From NCBI RefSeq assembly GCF_000948975.2, contig NZ_CP059736.1, forward strand, positions 744,001-808,000: DNA of 64,000 nucleotides, in the 5' to 3' direction. The stretch's first letter is position 1; every line of letters starts with the position of its first letter. The DNA comes from Thalassomonas actiniarum. Lineage in GTDB: Bacteria > Pseudomonadota > Gammaproteobacteria > Enterobacterales > Alteromonadaceae. Both the position numbers and the translations under genes were made by a program. This document shows positions 9,546 to 18,915 of the stretch, in pieces. The notes beneath the pieces were generated by a model, which saw only the letters and a list, made by a program, of their open reading frames with translations, was not told the DNA's origin and made no database searches.

Positions 9546-10733
9546 ATGGGATTGACTGTTGCTATTTTGGGTAAGTTTCCGCCTATTTCCGGTCAAGTGA
9601 GTACCTTGAATCTGTGGTTAGCCAATGGATTAGCTGAAAAGGGGGCAAAGGTTGTTGTTTGTACCGACGCCTATTACCCGCGCAAACAGTCGATACGCGC
9701 ATCGCGCGATGATAGTGACTCCGATATCTGGCGTGAACTTCATCCCGGTGTTTCTGTGGTTTATGCACCCCATTTGAGTGATTCGGTATTTCTGCCATTT
9801 TCCGAGCTGGGTTATGTTTCCTATCTGGCGCAGGCACGAAAGACCATTTTGGAGCACAAACCCGATGTGATCTTCTCCCATTATCTGGAACCCTACGCCC
9901 TGGCCGGCAGTCAGATTGCGGATGAGTTGGGGATCCCGCATGTGGTGACCCATGCCGGCAGTGACATTGTCCGTTTGTGCGGCTCGGAAGACTTGCAGGC
10001 CTTATACCGCTCGGTATTGAAAAATGTCACCTATTTTGTCCCCAAATCCCGGATTGCCGGGGATGTTTTCTCCGCTTATTGTCCCACCCGTACGGTATCT
10101 CCCTATTTGCCGGATCCCAGGTATTTTAACAGCAGCAACAAAGCCGGTACCCAGGATTGGGGCAATCAGGATGAGCCTGTTTTTGGTTTTTACGGCAAGT
10201 TTGTCCACGGCAAAAAACTTGACGATATTATCCAGGCATTTCGCCACTATCGCCAAAGGTACGGCAAAGGCCGGTTATTGTTTGTCGGCGGGGAGATCGG
10301 CGGTAAATTCCATCTCCGCGAATATGTTGATGAGTCCCAAGAAGAGGCGATTGAGGTTCGCCGCTTTATCCCTAACTGGGAAGTTCCGCGCTTCCTCAAC
10401 AGTTTAACGTGTCTGGTTTATACCAAGTCCAGTTATAAAGTGGCGCAACATGCGGCGATCATCTTGCGTGAAGCTGTTGCCTGTAACACCCCTGTGATTG
10501 CCACTCAGGAATCCCTGCTCGGCTGTCCGGACTCCCTGCTGGAATATGCGCAATTTAATTTTGTTGAACCCGATGCCGGGGCAGAGGCGCTCAGTTTTGC
10601 CATGGCTGAAATGGTGGAAGTTGGCCGCAGCACTGAAAAAGCAGGTCATGAAGAATATTTTCAGCGCGGTTACGCACAATATGTGGATTCCTGGTACCAG
10701 TGTCTGCTTGATGCCGCGGCCCGGAAAAAGTAA
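9546..10733 (+). CDS. GT4-family glycosyltransferase
   Basis: 395 residues with the GT-B fold of retaining family 4 enzymes. The N-terminal acceptor domain begins with a Rossmann strand (LTVAILGKFPPISGQ). In the C-terminal donor domain, FGFYGKFVHGKKLDDII near 215-230 is the typical start, and EAVACNTPVIATQESLLG near 300-320 carries the nucleotide-sugar binding pattern. It probably transfers a sugar from a nucleotide donor to a small molecule or peptide; the substrate is unknown. A strong AAGGAGAA site lies 8 bases before the ATG. It borders the RiPP-like island and is convergent with the sulfotransferase, so it is a likely but unproven member of the cluster. Confidence 0.85.
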   Translation: MGLTVAILGKFPPISGQVSTLNLWLANGLAEKGAKVVVCTDAYYPRKQSIRASRDDSDSDIWRELHPGVSVVYAPHLSDSVFLPFSELGYVSYLAQARKTILEHKPDVIFSHYLEPYALAGSQIADELGIPHVVTHAGSDIVRLCGSEDLQALYRSVLKNVTYFVPKSRIAGDVFSAYCPTRTVSPYLPDPRYFNSSNKAGTQDWGNQDEPVFGFYGKFVHGKKLDDIIQAFRHYRQRYGKGRLLFVGGEIGGKFHLREYVDESQEEAIEVRRFIPNWEVPRFLNSLTCLVYTKSSYKVAQHAAIILREAVACNTPVIATQESLLGCPDSLLEYAQFNFVEPDAGAEALSFAMAEMVEVGRSTEKAGHEEYFQRGYAQYVDSWYQCLLDAAARKK

Positions 10734-10804
10734 ACGAGCAAAAATCAGTGGTTTAATGGGGGGCAGGGGGCCTGCCCTTTAGCCGAGCGGATATATCACT
10801 TAAC

Positions 10805-11632
10805 CTAAGTTGCTGCGGGAAAAGTCCCCGACCAGTTGCCGACATAACCGGGAAAGTCGGCGCTCAGAGCCTGCATATCCATGTCCCGGTAACCAAGGCG
10901 TTGAAAGTCTTCGTTAAAGCGCTGCTGCCAGATTTTACTTTCCTTGTTACCCTGCACATGAATTTCCGGCAGGGTCACGGGAGCGCTGTCTCTATTATCC
11001 GCCCCCAGAAAGGCCCGGATGTTATCAGTTGTGCTGTCGGGATCTTTTGCCAGCTCTTCATAAGTGACAGATAGGGTTTTGCTTTTTTGTCCGCTTAAAT
11101 ACTGCTGCCAGCCCTCTTCCTGCCAGCGCAGATACTCACGACATTTAAGAATATGCCGGTAAACATATTTAGGTTGCTGCTTTTTTTCGGCGCTGGCAAC
11201 CCAGGAATGGGTTTGCATCGACCGCGACAATGACACTGCCTGGGCGGTTTTGTTATCCCGGGTAAGAAAGACATAAGCCGTAGGGGCAAGTGCCTGCAGC
11301 ATTTCAGGGTGAGCCGCTTGTAGCGCCACTCGGTGCGACCAGAATAATTTACAACCAAAGATACCGTTGGCTGATGTGCGCCATGTTTTCAGCTGTTCCA
11401 GGTATTCGCGGCTGTTTTGCGCCCCGAATCGACGGGCCAGTTGATGGCGGTAAGGCAGGTTCAGATACTCGGTAGGGCCGCCGAGCACGCCGGTTTGCCA
11501 TAACTTCAGGCCAAGCAGGGTGCTGCCGCTGCGCGGTGTGGTGGCAATCATATAGGAGCTCAGCGGTTTGCCAGACCGCCGGGCATAGTCATAATGTTTG
11601 CTATAAAGATCATTAAGATGTCCGATCGACAT
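10805..11632 (-). CDS. Stf0-type sulfotransferase
   Basis: PAPS-dependent sulfotransferase, by resemblance to the Stf0 family (trehalose 2-sulfotransferase type). The 5'-phosphosulfate loop is ATTPRSGSTLLGLKL near residues 29-43, followed by GGPTEYLNLPYR as in Stf0 proteins. A second PAPS-site stretch is FLTRDNKTAQAVSLSRS near 125-140, and YEELAKDP near 195 is also typical. I chose ATG 11632 over a TTG two codons upstream because AGGAA lies 8 bases before it. It is the last gene of the leftward operon, 53 bases after the AMP-forming ligase. In this setting it probably sulfates the cluster's product, which is inference from context. Confidence 0.83.
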   Translation of the reverse strand: MSIGHLNDLYSKHYDYARRSGKPLSSYMIATTPRSGSTLLGLKLWQTGVLGGPTEYLNLPYRHQLARRFGAQNSREYLEQLKTWRTSANGIFGCKLFWSHRVALQAAHPEMLQALAPTAYVFLTRDNKTAQAVSLSRSMQTHSWVASAEKKQQPKYVYRHILKCREYLRWQEEGWQQYLSGQKSKTLSVTYEELAKDPDSTTDNIRAFLGADNRDSAPVTLPEIHVQGNKESKIWQQRFNEDFQRLGYRDMDMQALSADFPGYVGNWSGTFPAAT

Positions 11633-11684
11633 TATCAAATTTCCTGTGTTTCTTTAGCGGCTGTTGCTATTTTTAAACCCAAAT

Positions 11685-13226
11685 TTAGCATTGGTAGGCG
11701 AATTCAAGTTGAGTATGGGACTTGAGCTTTTGCCGGTGCAGTTTGCCGGTTGATGTCCTTGGCAAGCTGGAAACAAATTCTATTTGCTTGATATGGTGAG
11801 AGGGGGTTTGCTCGAAAGCCTGGCTTACCGTTGTAAGGATTTCATCGCGTATGCGCCGGGTTGGCCGTGTCCCCTCAACCAATAAGATAAAGGCTTTAAG
11901 CTGGATCACCCCATCGCTGTCGGGATGACCCACCACCACAGATTCGGCAACCTTGTCCACTTTCTGGATTTCGGCTTCAACGCTAAGCGGGTTAACCCAG
12001 TCGCCGCAGCCTACTTTTAGCAGATCGTCGCGCCGTCCCTGGAGAAAATAATAACCGTCCTGATCCCGGGTGAAGAGATCTCCGGTACGCACCCAGCCAT
12101 CGCGAATGCGCTCAGCAGTGGCTACCGGGTCTTGCCAATATTCCCGGCAGACACTGTCTCCCTTAAACCAGAGCTCGCCGGTTTCACCGTCTTTAACCGG
12201 GGTCATTTCAGGGCCGCTAAGCAGCTGCACCTCATAACCTGCCAGGGGTTTACCCAGGCTGCCAGGTTTTGAGGCATCCGGGGTATTGGAAATAAAAATA
12301 GCATTGGCTTCCGTGGTGCCGTAGCCGTCGAGCAGGGGCACGCCGGGAAAAACCTCTTGCCAGCGCTGCGCCAGTGTCGGGCTTAATTTTTCACCGGCAA
12401 CAACCGCCAGTCTCAGCTTGTTAAACGGGCCGTCGGGGCCGCTTTCCAGCATGGCTACCAGGTTTCTCGGCTGCCCGATAAAAATCGTTGGCGGCTGCAG
12501 CCGGGCATTATGCTCAAGCACTTCCTGTGTCGGTACCGGCTCTATCAGTATCGAAGCGGAGCCGGATAATAAGGGAAAGACCAGGTTGCAGCCCAGGGCG
12601 TAACCAAAAGAAAGTTTAGGTACGCACAGCACCACATCGTCACTTTGATATTTCAGTACCGGGTCAGCATAGGCCTTGGCACAGTGTAAAAGATCGATAT
12701 GACGGTGGGGAATGCCTTTTGCCGGCCCGGTAGAGCCTGAGCTGAATAAGATATAGGCGAGATCATCACCGCTGCGCTCAACCACTTCAAAGGGGGCATC
12801 GGCGGTATCACGGGGAAATGGTACACGGCTTTGGCAGTCGATAAAGAGCAATTGGCAGTTTTCAAGCGCTTCAAGGGAAGAGCTCGTTGCTGCCAGGGCA
12901 AGCTTACAGTCGGTTTTATCTATGATATGCTGGGCTGCCTGCTGCGACAGCCCAGGGGCGGCCGGAACGGCAACGGCGCCGACCGACATGATACCGAAGA
13001 AGGCGCCGACAAAACCGATAGAATCTGGCATCGCCATCAGCACCCGCTCTCCCGGGTTAATACCAAGGGCGATAAGTTGCCTGGCGTAGCCGGCGGCGAT
13101 ATCCGCTACTTCCCGGTAGCTGAATGCCTGTCCGTCAATCAGTAAAGCCGTACGATCTGCTTGGCGCTTTGCCTGCTCAAACAAGGCGGTTATCGCCAGG
13201 TTTTTCGCGCTTTGTGTTTTATTCAT
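11685..13226 (-). CDS. AMP-forming acyl-CoA/benzoate-CoA ligase-like enzyme
   Basis: 513 residues of the ANL adenylating superfamily. The phosphate loop is SSGSTGPAKGIPHRH near residues 160-175; DGYGTTEANAIF near 300 is motif A5; RTGDLF near 390 holds the hinge-side aspartate; TSTGKLHRQ near the C-terminus carries the catalytic lysine. These enzymes adenylate a carboxylic acid and usually load it on CoA or a carrier. The hinge-domain segment reads KVGCGDWVNPLSVE, where many relatives have G[GY]..xSP, and the same GCG[DE]WV occurs in the second ligase at 22493-24055. The two are clear paralogues with probably related substrates. It lies in the leftward operon between nucleotidyltransferase and sulfotransferase; 'benzoate-type' reflects overall look only. 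Confidence 0.85.
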   Translation of the reverse strand: MNKTQSAKNLAITALFEQAKRQADRTALLIDGQAFSYREVADIAAGYARQLIALGINPGERVLMAMPDSIGFVGAFFGIMSVGAVAVPAAPGLSQQAAQHIIDKTDCKLALAATSSSLEALENCQLLFIDCQSRVPFPRDTADAPFEVVERSGDDLAYILFSSGSTGPAKGIPHRHIDLLHCAKAYADPVLKYQSDDVVLCVPKLSFGYALGCNLVFPLLSGSASILIEPVPTQEVLEHNARLQPPTIFIGQPRNLVAMLESGPDGPFNKLRLAVVAGEKLSPTLAQRWQEVFPGVPLLDGYGTTEANAIFISNTPDASKPGSLGKPLAGYEVQLLSGPEMTPVKDGETGELWFKGDSVCREYWQDPVATAERIRDGWVRTGDLFTRDQDGYYFLQGRRDDLLKVGCGDWVNPLSVEAEIQKVDKVAESVVVGHPDSDGVIQLKAFILLVEGTRPTRRIRDEILTTVSQAFEQTPSHHIKQIEFVSSLPRTSTGKLHRQKLKSHTQLEFAYQC

Positions 13227-13328
13227 CTTGCTAAATATCTCCAGTTTTCGCCTTGTTCACCCGCCTGTTCCCTTGAGCCCGTAGCGCAGGGGATGGCTGG
13301 CAAGTGCTGCGCCGTTAGTTCTGCACTT

Positions 13329-14126
13329 TTACCGTTTTGGCTGCAGCCTGCTGTTATTTTCAAAACCTGTCATCAGCCAGCCGCCAACGGGAGTGAGAAT
13401 ATCACGCGCCAATAAAGCAAGGGCCTGAGGTTTATTCTCCAGCAGCTCATGGTAGGCCTGGCGCAAGCGCCGGTTAATCTCAGGCGCCGCCGCTTCCAGG
13501 TGGTTGGCCAGGTGCTTGCCGCGGTGGGAAAAAGCCCCTTGCTGTTTGAGCAGTAAAGCAGAGAGCGGCGCAAACAGTGCCATGCCCGCCATCAGCGCCT
13601 GATCCTCTGTCTTACTGCGGCACAGCTCAGAAACCAGGCTGGTGACCGATGAACGGATAATATTGATTTGTTGTGCTGACGGGGCGTCCGGCCCGGTTTC
13701 AAGCAGGGCACTTGCTGCCTGCCTGGCCTGTGTGCTGCCTTGCCATTTATCGATAACCACCTCACCCAGGGCTAAAGCGCTGACGATCCAGTCATTGCCG
13801 CTATGTCGGGCATTGGCCAATAACTCCTGGATATGATCGGCGCCGGTCTCGATAACATCGAGGCAGTAGCCCTGGTGCGAAGCGATATGCTTGCGGATGC
13901 CGTCAAAGTTTTTGCGCACCACCATAACATCTATATCCGAGTAGGCAGTCATTTTTCCTGTGGTGGCGGAGCCGTGGATAAGCAGCAAGATCACATCAGG
14001 GATTTGCGCTTGGATATATTCACTGACCAGGGCCTTGAGTGCCTGAGCGGACAGAGATTTTTTTTGGCTTGCGCTGTCGGGGTAGATTTCCGCCAGCAGT
14101 GTCGCCATAGTGTCACTATGATGCAT
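13329..14126 (-). CDS. Nucleotidyltransferase-domain protein
   Basis: 265 residues. The polymerase-beta-like nucleotidyltransferase signature is complete near residues 48-68: LIHGSATTGKMTAYSDIDV, giving the GS and the DxD metal aspartates. The rest is helical, as in aminoglycoside/lincosamide-type nucleotidyltransferases. It could adenylylate a small molecule or peptide, or could protect the host from the product. It overlaps the end of the S9-type hydrolase gene by 11 bases and has its own GAGGAG site 7 bases before the ATG, so translation is probably coupled. The substrate cannot be told from the sequence. Confidence 0.8.
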   Translation of the reverse strand: MHHSDTMATLLAEIYPDSASQKKSLSAQALKALVSEYIQAQIPDVILLLIHGSATTGKMTAYSDIDVMVVRKNFDGIRKHIASHQGYCLDVIETGADHIQELLANARHSGNDWIVSALALGEVVIDKWQGSTQARQAASALLETGPDAPSAQQINIIRSSVTSLVSELCRSKTEDQALMAGMALFAPLSALLLKQQGAFSHRGKHLANHLEAAAPEINRRLRQAYHELLENKPQALALLARDILTPVGGWLMTGFENNSRLQPKR

Positions 14127-15975
14127 TGACCAGCTCCTCTTGTGTTGTTGCCTGTATCTGCCCGGAAAGATCCCGGATAAAGCTATGCAAGCTGGTTAAC
14201 AGGGTTTGCCAGCCTTCATGGCTCTGGAAAATATGGCCTTCGTTTTGTACCGTGACATAATGACAGTCCAAATCTTCCGGCAGGGACATCATAAAATCAG
14301 AGCTGTGCTGCGACGGCGATATCGGATCCCTTTGGCCGTGCACCAGCAATAACGGGGTATTGATTTTCGGGGCATAGCTATCCAGGGCGGCAGTTAGCGA
14401 GTTGTCTTCACTATAAAGGTGGCGCCACGGCTGTAACGGCGGTATATCCGCGCTATAGACAGGATTAATGAAAGCGGCGCCGTCAATATCGTTATCGGCC
14501 AGATAAGCCAGGGCGGGCAAGCAGCCGAGACTGGCAGCGACCAGAAAAACCGGGCCGCTGCAGCGCTTACGCAACTGTTTGATAGCGGCGTCTATGTCTG
14601 TCTGCGCCGCCCGGGCATAAATCCCTTGCCGAACCCGCTTATCGCTGCCGCTCCCCAGGGCACCGCTGCCGTTAAGGCCAAGCAGCAAGCCGTGCTCACC
14701 TGTCAGTGCCTGCAGCTCTGAGCGGATACTGTAATGATAAAAAAGCCGCTCCGGCCCATTGGCAAAGAACCTGTGGGGGCCCATGACGTACAGTATCGCA
14801 AAATCAGGTGTTTTTTCATTGCCCGAAAAGACCAGCGCACCGGCCGGATTTTTCTGTGTTTGTTGTTGATGCTGCTTATTATTTGGTGTTTGCGGGACTT
14901 GCAGCCGCTGTGGCAAACTTTCCTGTGACAGGGTCCAGCGAGGCGCGCTTTCCAAAGTCTCAACCACCCGGATATAGTCCAGGTCATTTAGCCAGATTGC
15001 CTCACAAGTCGCCAGGGCCTGGTCCCGGTAAAGGTAGCCGTCACGGCCCAGGCATTGGCTGCGCCGTGCTCCGGCCGTTCTCGCATCTTTACCGCTGACA
15101 ATCACGGTTTGCCCGTTTGGCGACCAGGACATCAGGTCAGCTTCCAGTGAGGCAGCATTCAGGCGCTGTCTTTGGCCGTTTTCGTCAATCAGGTAGAGGC
15201 CGGATACCGTATCTAATTCGCCAAGCAGTGCTATGTTTTGGCTATCAAGCACCCGGCAGTTGATTTGCAGCTCGGCAATGCCTACCCCGGCTAAGTTGTC
15301 GAAAAACGTTTTATTGTCTTTGAGGCGAAGCAGGGTAAAACGGCATTTCCCTTTGATTGGGCGATCTCCCAGCGCCAGGAAAAGCCCGGTTTGTTTTGCG
15401 CCTTTTAAAGAGACTTTATCAATATCCCGGCCTTCAAGGGCATAGCGGTAAATTTCTTCGCCATCTGGCGTGACAACCAATAAGTTGTCCATAGCCTGTT
15501 TTGCCAGGTAAACCGCACCCCCGATGGCGGCAAGTGCAAGAATATCCCGGCCCACCAGTTGCGGTTGTTCTTCCCCCGGGCTATCCAGTGAGGGGCACTG
15601 GTATAGACTCTCTCCTGCCAGTACCAGCAAAGCACCGCTGTCATCATATACCAGCTGGCTGACGGGTTTAGAGAAACTGTGGGTTTTCAGCCCCCCCTGC
15701 AGATCTGACTCATGCACATTTAAAAACTGCGATACCGCCAGCCGTGTGCCATCCTGGTGCCAGGCCGTTAAGGTACCGTCAGCGGTAGGGATCAGCTTAG
15801 GGCTGCGCCATAAATTGCTCCGGGTAGTTTTTGTATTGAGGAAACATTGGCTTTCCATTTTTCCCTGCGGCGACCAGCCGACGACGATTTCTGCCCAGGC
15901 CTGGCCGCAAGGCGAGGAAGAAAGCGCCAGGTAAAACGGCAACTCCGGGCTGTTTTGGGGAGAAATGCTAGCCAC
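14116..15975 (-). CDS. S9-like (prolyl oligopeptidase-type) hydrolase with beta-propeller
   Basis: About 619 residues. The N-terminal two thirds resemble a WD40/TolB-like propeller of short repeats (for example MSWSPNGQTVIVSGKD). The C-terminal third is an alpha/beta hydrolase with nucleophile serine in VAASLGCLPAL, acid in LLVHGQRDPIS and histidine in NEGHIF, the order seen in S9 peptidases. The open frame begins at a TTG (15999), but I prefer GTG 15973-15975 because GGGAG lies 9 bases upstream and the gene then overlaps the preceding stop by only 8 bases. No signal peptide, so it is cytoplasmic. Within this RiPP-like island it is the best candidate for leader or follower peptide removal, though an esterase role is also possible. 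Confidence 0.78.
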   Translation of the reverse strand: MASISPQNSPELPFYLALSSSPCGQAWAEIVVGWSPQGKMESQCFLNTKTTRSNLWRSPKLIPTADGTLTAWHQDGTRLAVSQFLNVHESDLQGGLKTHSFSKPVSQLVYDDSGALLVLAGESLYQCPSLDSPGEEQPQLVGRDILALAAIGGAVYLAKQAMDNLLVVTPDGEEIYRYALEGRDIDKVSLKGAKQTGLFLALGDRPIKGKCRFTLLRLKDNKTFFDNLAGVGIAELQINCRVLDSQNIALLGELDTVSGLYLIDENGQRQRLNAASLEADLMSWSPNGQTVIVSGKDARTAGARRSQCLGRDGYLYRDQALATCEAIWLNDLDYIRVVETLESAPRWTLSQESLPQRLQVPQTPNNKQHQQQTQKNPAGALVFSGNEKTPDFAILYVMGPHRFFANGPERLFYHYSIRSELQALTGEHGLLLGLNGSGALGSGSDKRVRQGIYARAAQTDIDAAIKQLRKRCSGPVFLVAASLGCLPALAYLADNDIDGAAFINPVYSADIPPLQPWRHLYSEDNSLTAALDSYAPKINTPLLLVHGQRDPISPSQHSSDFMMSLPEDLDCHYVTVQNEGHIFQSHEGWQTLLTSLHSFIRDLSGQIQATTQEELVNAS

Positions 15976-17152
15976 AATTTTGCTCTCCCTGCCCGGCAAC
16001 CAGGTTTTCGATCAGTACTACCGCAGCCGATGCCGGCGGCAGTTGGTAGATTTCATCGGCAATTTTTTCTGCCGTCTCTTTGAAGCTGCTGTTGGCCAAG
16101 ACCTGGAGAATTCTGTCCCGGATATTGTCAACATTGACATCCCCCGGGGCAATCATGCGCCCGGCGCCGGTACGTTCGCAGGCTTGTGCGTTGCGCATCT
16201 GAACGGCGCCGCCGCGGGGGATCACGATCAGCGGCAGGCCGTGGGCAAGCGCCGATACGGTTGAGCCGCAACCGCCATGGCACACCACAGCGTCACAGTG
16301 GGGCAGCAGCTGTTCATGGGGGATATAGCGTTCGATATGTACATTGTCGCCATGGCTGCCCAGGGCCGATGGATCCAGGTTTTCACCGACAGTGATCACC
16401 AGGTTGACTCCCTTGCCTGACAGGCCGTTAATAATATCGAGATAGATATCCGGTGCGGTATTATAGGTGGCAACCGTACCAAAAGTAACGTGAACAACCG
16501 GGCCGTCAGGCATGGCGCTTAACCAGGCGGGCGCCGTCGGTTGCTTAAGTTTTTCCGGTACCGCGGGCTGGATGGAAAAGGCGGTCTCAAGCGACAGGCC
16601 AAAAGGGGTTTGTAACATAGGCGGACAGGGATCGAGATATAAGGTCTTGAATACGCCGCCGTTGGCTGGTGGTGTTACTCCGGATTCGAGCCAGAATTCA
16701 TTTAAGGCATTCTCCAGGCGTTCAAGCTGAAAGGCCGCCCGCATCGGTGACGGCCAGCCAACGGCTACATTGGGCAGGCCAAGCAGGTGACCGGCAAGGG
16801 GCGCCGCATATTCGCCTTCTTCATGTAACAACACATCCGCCTGCCATTCTTGTGCGATTTCCATCAGGGGTTTTAGCATGGCCCGGGGGGCTATCTGGGA
16901 AAACATCCGCGCTGCTTTTTGATCCGGGCGCAACACTTCCTGGTTTGGCATTGGCTCATCGGCGGCGGCGATCAGGTCGTCCATGTCCATACCGGCGGCG
17001 ACGGCTTTAAAGCCATCGCCGTTGATTTCCCCGTGAAAGCCGGGGGCAATGGCAAAAAGAATTTCATGGCCGGCCGCCGCCAGGGCTTTGACCGTGGGCA
17101 GCATAGGGTGATAATGGCCTAAAGCCGGGATGCTGGAACAGAGAATTTTCAT
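15968..17152 (-). CDS. GT1-family (UGT/MGT-type) glycosyltransferase
   Basis: A 394-residue inverting GT-B glycosyltransferase of the macrolide/UGT type. The N-terminus MKILCSSIPALGHYHPMLP is the canonical GH-P-L start. The donor-sugar motif is CHGGCGSTVSALAHGLPLI near residues 290-310, including the HGG. The frame is open 59 codons further upstream, but ATG 17152 is right: AAAGGA lies 8-10 bases before it and the upstream extension runs into the preceding gene. These enzymes glycosylate natural products from nucleotide sugars. It is the second gene of the leftward operon, after the HpaB-type monooxygenase; glycosylation of a hydroxylated aromatic group is a plausible inference. Confidence 0.88.
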   Translation of the reverse strand: MKILCSSIPALGHYHPMLPTVKALAAAGHEILFAIAPGFHGEINGDGFKAVAAGMDMDDLIAAADEPMPNQEVLRPDQKAARMFSQIAPRAMLKPLMEIAQEWQADVLLHEEGEYAAPLAGHLLGLPNVAVGWPSPMRAAFQLERLENALNEFWLESGVTPPANGGVFKTLYLDPCPPMLQTPFGLSLETAFSIQPAVPEKLKQPTAPAWLSAMPDGPVVHVTFGTVATYNTAPDIYLDIINGLSGKGVNLVITVGENLDPSALGSHGDNVHIERYIPHEQLLPHCDAVVCHGGCGSTVSALAHGLPLIVIPRGGAVQMRNAQACERTGAGRMIAPGDVNVDNIRDRILQVLANSSFKETAEKIADEIYQLPPASAAVVLIENLVAGQGEQNCG

Positions 17153-17207
17153 GATTATCTTTCCTTTTGTTCTTTCCTTTGAAATAAGCGTGTCAGCAGG
17201 GCTGAAA

Positions 17208-18674
17208 TTACACGGCTTGTGCGTTGTTAACTGTTGACGCCGCATCCGGTACCGGCTGTTCGCTGATAAGCTGGTCGATAACTCCCCTGAACTCCTGCCA
17301 GGGGGCTTCGCGGAAATTATGTCCGGCAAGGATCATCGAAGCGCCGGCGAAAAACTGCTCATATTGCAGCTGGCGTCCGGCAAATTCACTGCCTACCAGA
17401 TCCCAGATCAGGCGTACCAGTTTCAGGCGCTCACCGGCATCTATGCTTGGTGTGGTCCAATAGTTATTAAACAACGCCGACATTTGCGGATCCTGAAAAA
17501 TAGAATGATCCGCCGGCAGGTTAAATGCACCGCCGCCAAGCAGGGTACGCAGCTCAGCGATAAACTTGCTGTAATGCTCTACGCTCCAGTTCAGGGCGGC
17601 ATACATCATCCTGCGGTTATAACCCATGTAGCCGTTGGCCCAGCTTTCTCCCGCCTGGATTTGCCCGGCGATCATGGCGGATAAGGCGGCTTCCTGGCCT
17701 ACCAAACGCCCCAGGGTCTCGCGTATAACCGGGATCTCTTCAAGGTTGTTGGCGCTTACCAGGCGCTCTGCCAGGCCGAGTATGAAGCCGAGTTTGCTCT
17801 GGACCCGGACATTGGACTGGTGGTTACCATAGACATGGGCCGGGGTGTTGATATAGATAGCGCGCGCCAGCTGCGGATCGTTATGAACAAAGACCCGATC
17901 CCACGGGATAAAGACATCGTCAAAAATCAGCACAGAGTCGGTTTCGTCAAATTTTGTGCTCAAGGGGGCATCCCAGTGGTGTTTTACCGTGTTTTCATAG
18001 GGACGGCGCGCCCACATCGACAGGCCGGGGGTATTACAGGGCAGCGAAAAGGTGATGGCTTCTGCTTTGTGCTCGGGGGCCAGGGGAATAATATTGCCGA
18101 CCCAGATCTCATCGGCGAGAATGGCGCCGGTTGCCAGCATCTTCATGCCGCGCACGATCACCCCGTCATCACGCTCGGCCACCACCTGGCAGCTTGGCGA
18201 AGAAATATTCGGTCGTTGGTAGAACTCGGGATCCCGGCTGGTTTGCGGCGGCACCACGGCATGGGCGAGAAAAATGTCTTTTTGCCGTAAAAAGTCGTAA
18301 TAGCGGCTGATATTGTCGGCATAAGGGCCAAACATTTGTGGTGCCGTAGCCATCCCGGTGATAAAGCTGGAAACATAATCGAGAGATCTGCCCATCAGGC
18401 CGTGGTGGTAAGACGCCAGTGTACGGTGTGCCGAGGTGCGAAACTCCAGCTCTTCACGTGTCTGTGCCATCTTGTAATAAGTGCTGAAAGCTTCGCCGTT
18501 TTCGGTATAAGAAAGTCCGGCGTCTGCCCGTTTTTTGTCATAGATATCGGCAATGGTGCGTGCGCCATGGCGAAACGCGTCATGTTGGCTGACGTCCTCC
18601 ACTTTTTCATTGCCGATATAGACAGTTCGCCCATCACGCAGACCCGAAAGATACTGCTCGCCAGATTTCAGCAT
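17208..18674 (-). CDS. HpaB-family FADH2-dependent monooxygenase
   Basis: A 488-residue homologue of the oxygenase component of 4-hydroxyphenylacetate 3-monooxygenase, which hydroxylates phenols using reduced flavin. Family features: SGEQYLSGLRDGRTVYI at the N-terminus, TYYKMAQTREELEFR, and IFDDVFIPWDRVFVHND near residue 275, plus the C-terminal helical domain. The frame opens at a TTG (18704), but ATG 18674 has GGGGA 8 bases upstream and matches the usual N-terminus, so I use it. No HpaC-type flavin reductase is present in the window, so FADH2 must come from elsewhere. It heads the leftward operon and is divergent from the precursor gene across a shared regulatory region with a TyrR-like dyad. 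Substrate unknown; a tyrosine- or phenol-derived unit is likely. Confidence 0.88.
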   Translation of the reverse strand: MLKSGEQYLSGLRDGRTVYIGNEKVEDVSQHDAFRHGARTIADIYDKKRADAGLSYTENGEAFSTYYKMAQTREELEFRTSAHRTLASYHHGLMGRSLDYVSSFITGMATAPQMFGPYADNISRYYDFLRQKDIFLAHAVVPPQTSRDPEFYQRPNISSPSCQVVAERDDGVIVRGMKMLATGAILADEIWVGNIIPLAPEHKAEAITFSLPCNTPGLSMWARRPYENTVKHHWDAPLSTKFDETDSVLIFDDVFIPWDRVFVHNDPQLARAIYINTPAHVYGNHQSNVRVQSKLGFILGLAERLVSANNLEEIPVIRETLGRLVGQEAALSAMIAGQIQAGESWANGYMGYNRRMMYAALNWSVEHYSKFIAELRTLLGGGAFNLPADHSIFQDPQMSALFNNYWTTPSIDAGERLKLVRLIWDLVGSEFAGRQLQYEQFFAGASMILAGHNFREAPWQEFRGVIDQLISEQPVPDAASTVNNAQAV

Positions 18675-18782
18675 AAATCTATTCCCCATTAAAATCACAG
18701 ACAACCGCTGTTGCCCGATATTTCCTTATCAAATCCATATTTAATTTATGGCTATTAGTACGAAAAATAAGGTTTTTGCCTT

Positions 18783-18812
18783 AACAAATGTAACATTTGG
18801 GTTACATTTGTT
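18783..18812. promoter_or_regulatory. 12-bp inverted repeat resembling a TyrR/PhhR box
   Basis: AACAAATGTAAC (18783-18794) and GTTACATTTGTT (18801-18812) are exact reverse complements around 6 bases. The core TGTAAC-N6-GTTACA resembles the TyrR consensus TGTAAA-N6-TTTACA and keeps its G-N14-C spacing. It lies between the HpaB-type monooxygenase and the precursor peptide genes, placed to regulate both operons. Another dyad-binding regulator is possible; no regulator gene lies within the island. Confidence 0.6.
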
Positions 18813-18915
18813 TTTGGTTTCTAAGAGCCATTATGAGCACTAAACTCGGTTTGACGTTATAAATCAAGCCTTAAAGATTAAAAAAATGAAAATAAATATT
18901 TTTGATAAAAAGCGA

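Noticed and set aside
10024-10407. 127-codon plus-strand frame
   Set aside because: Shadow of the GT4 gene in another frame, with no domain of its own.
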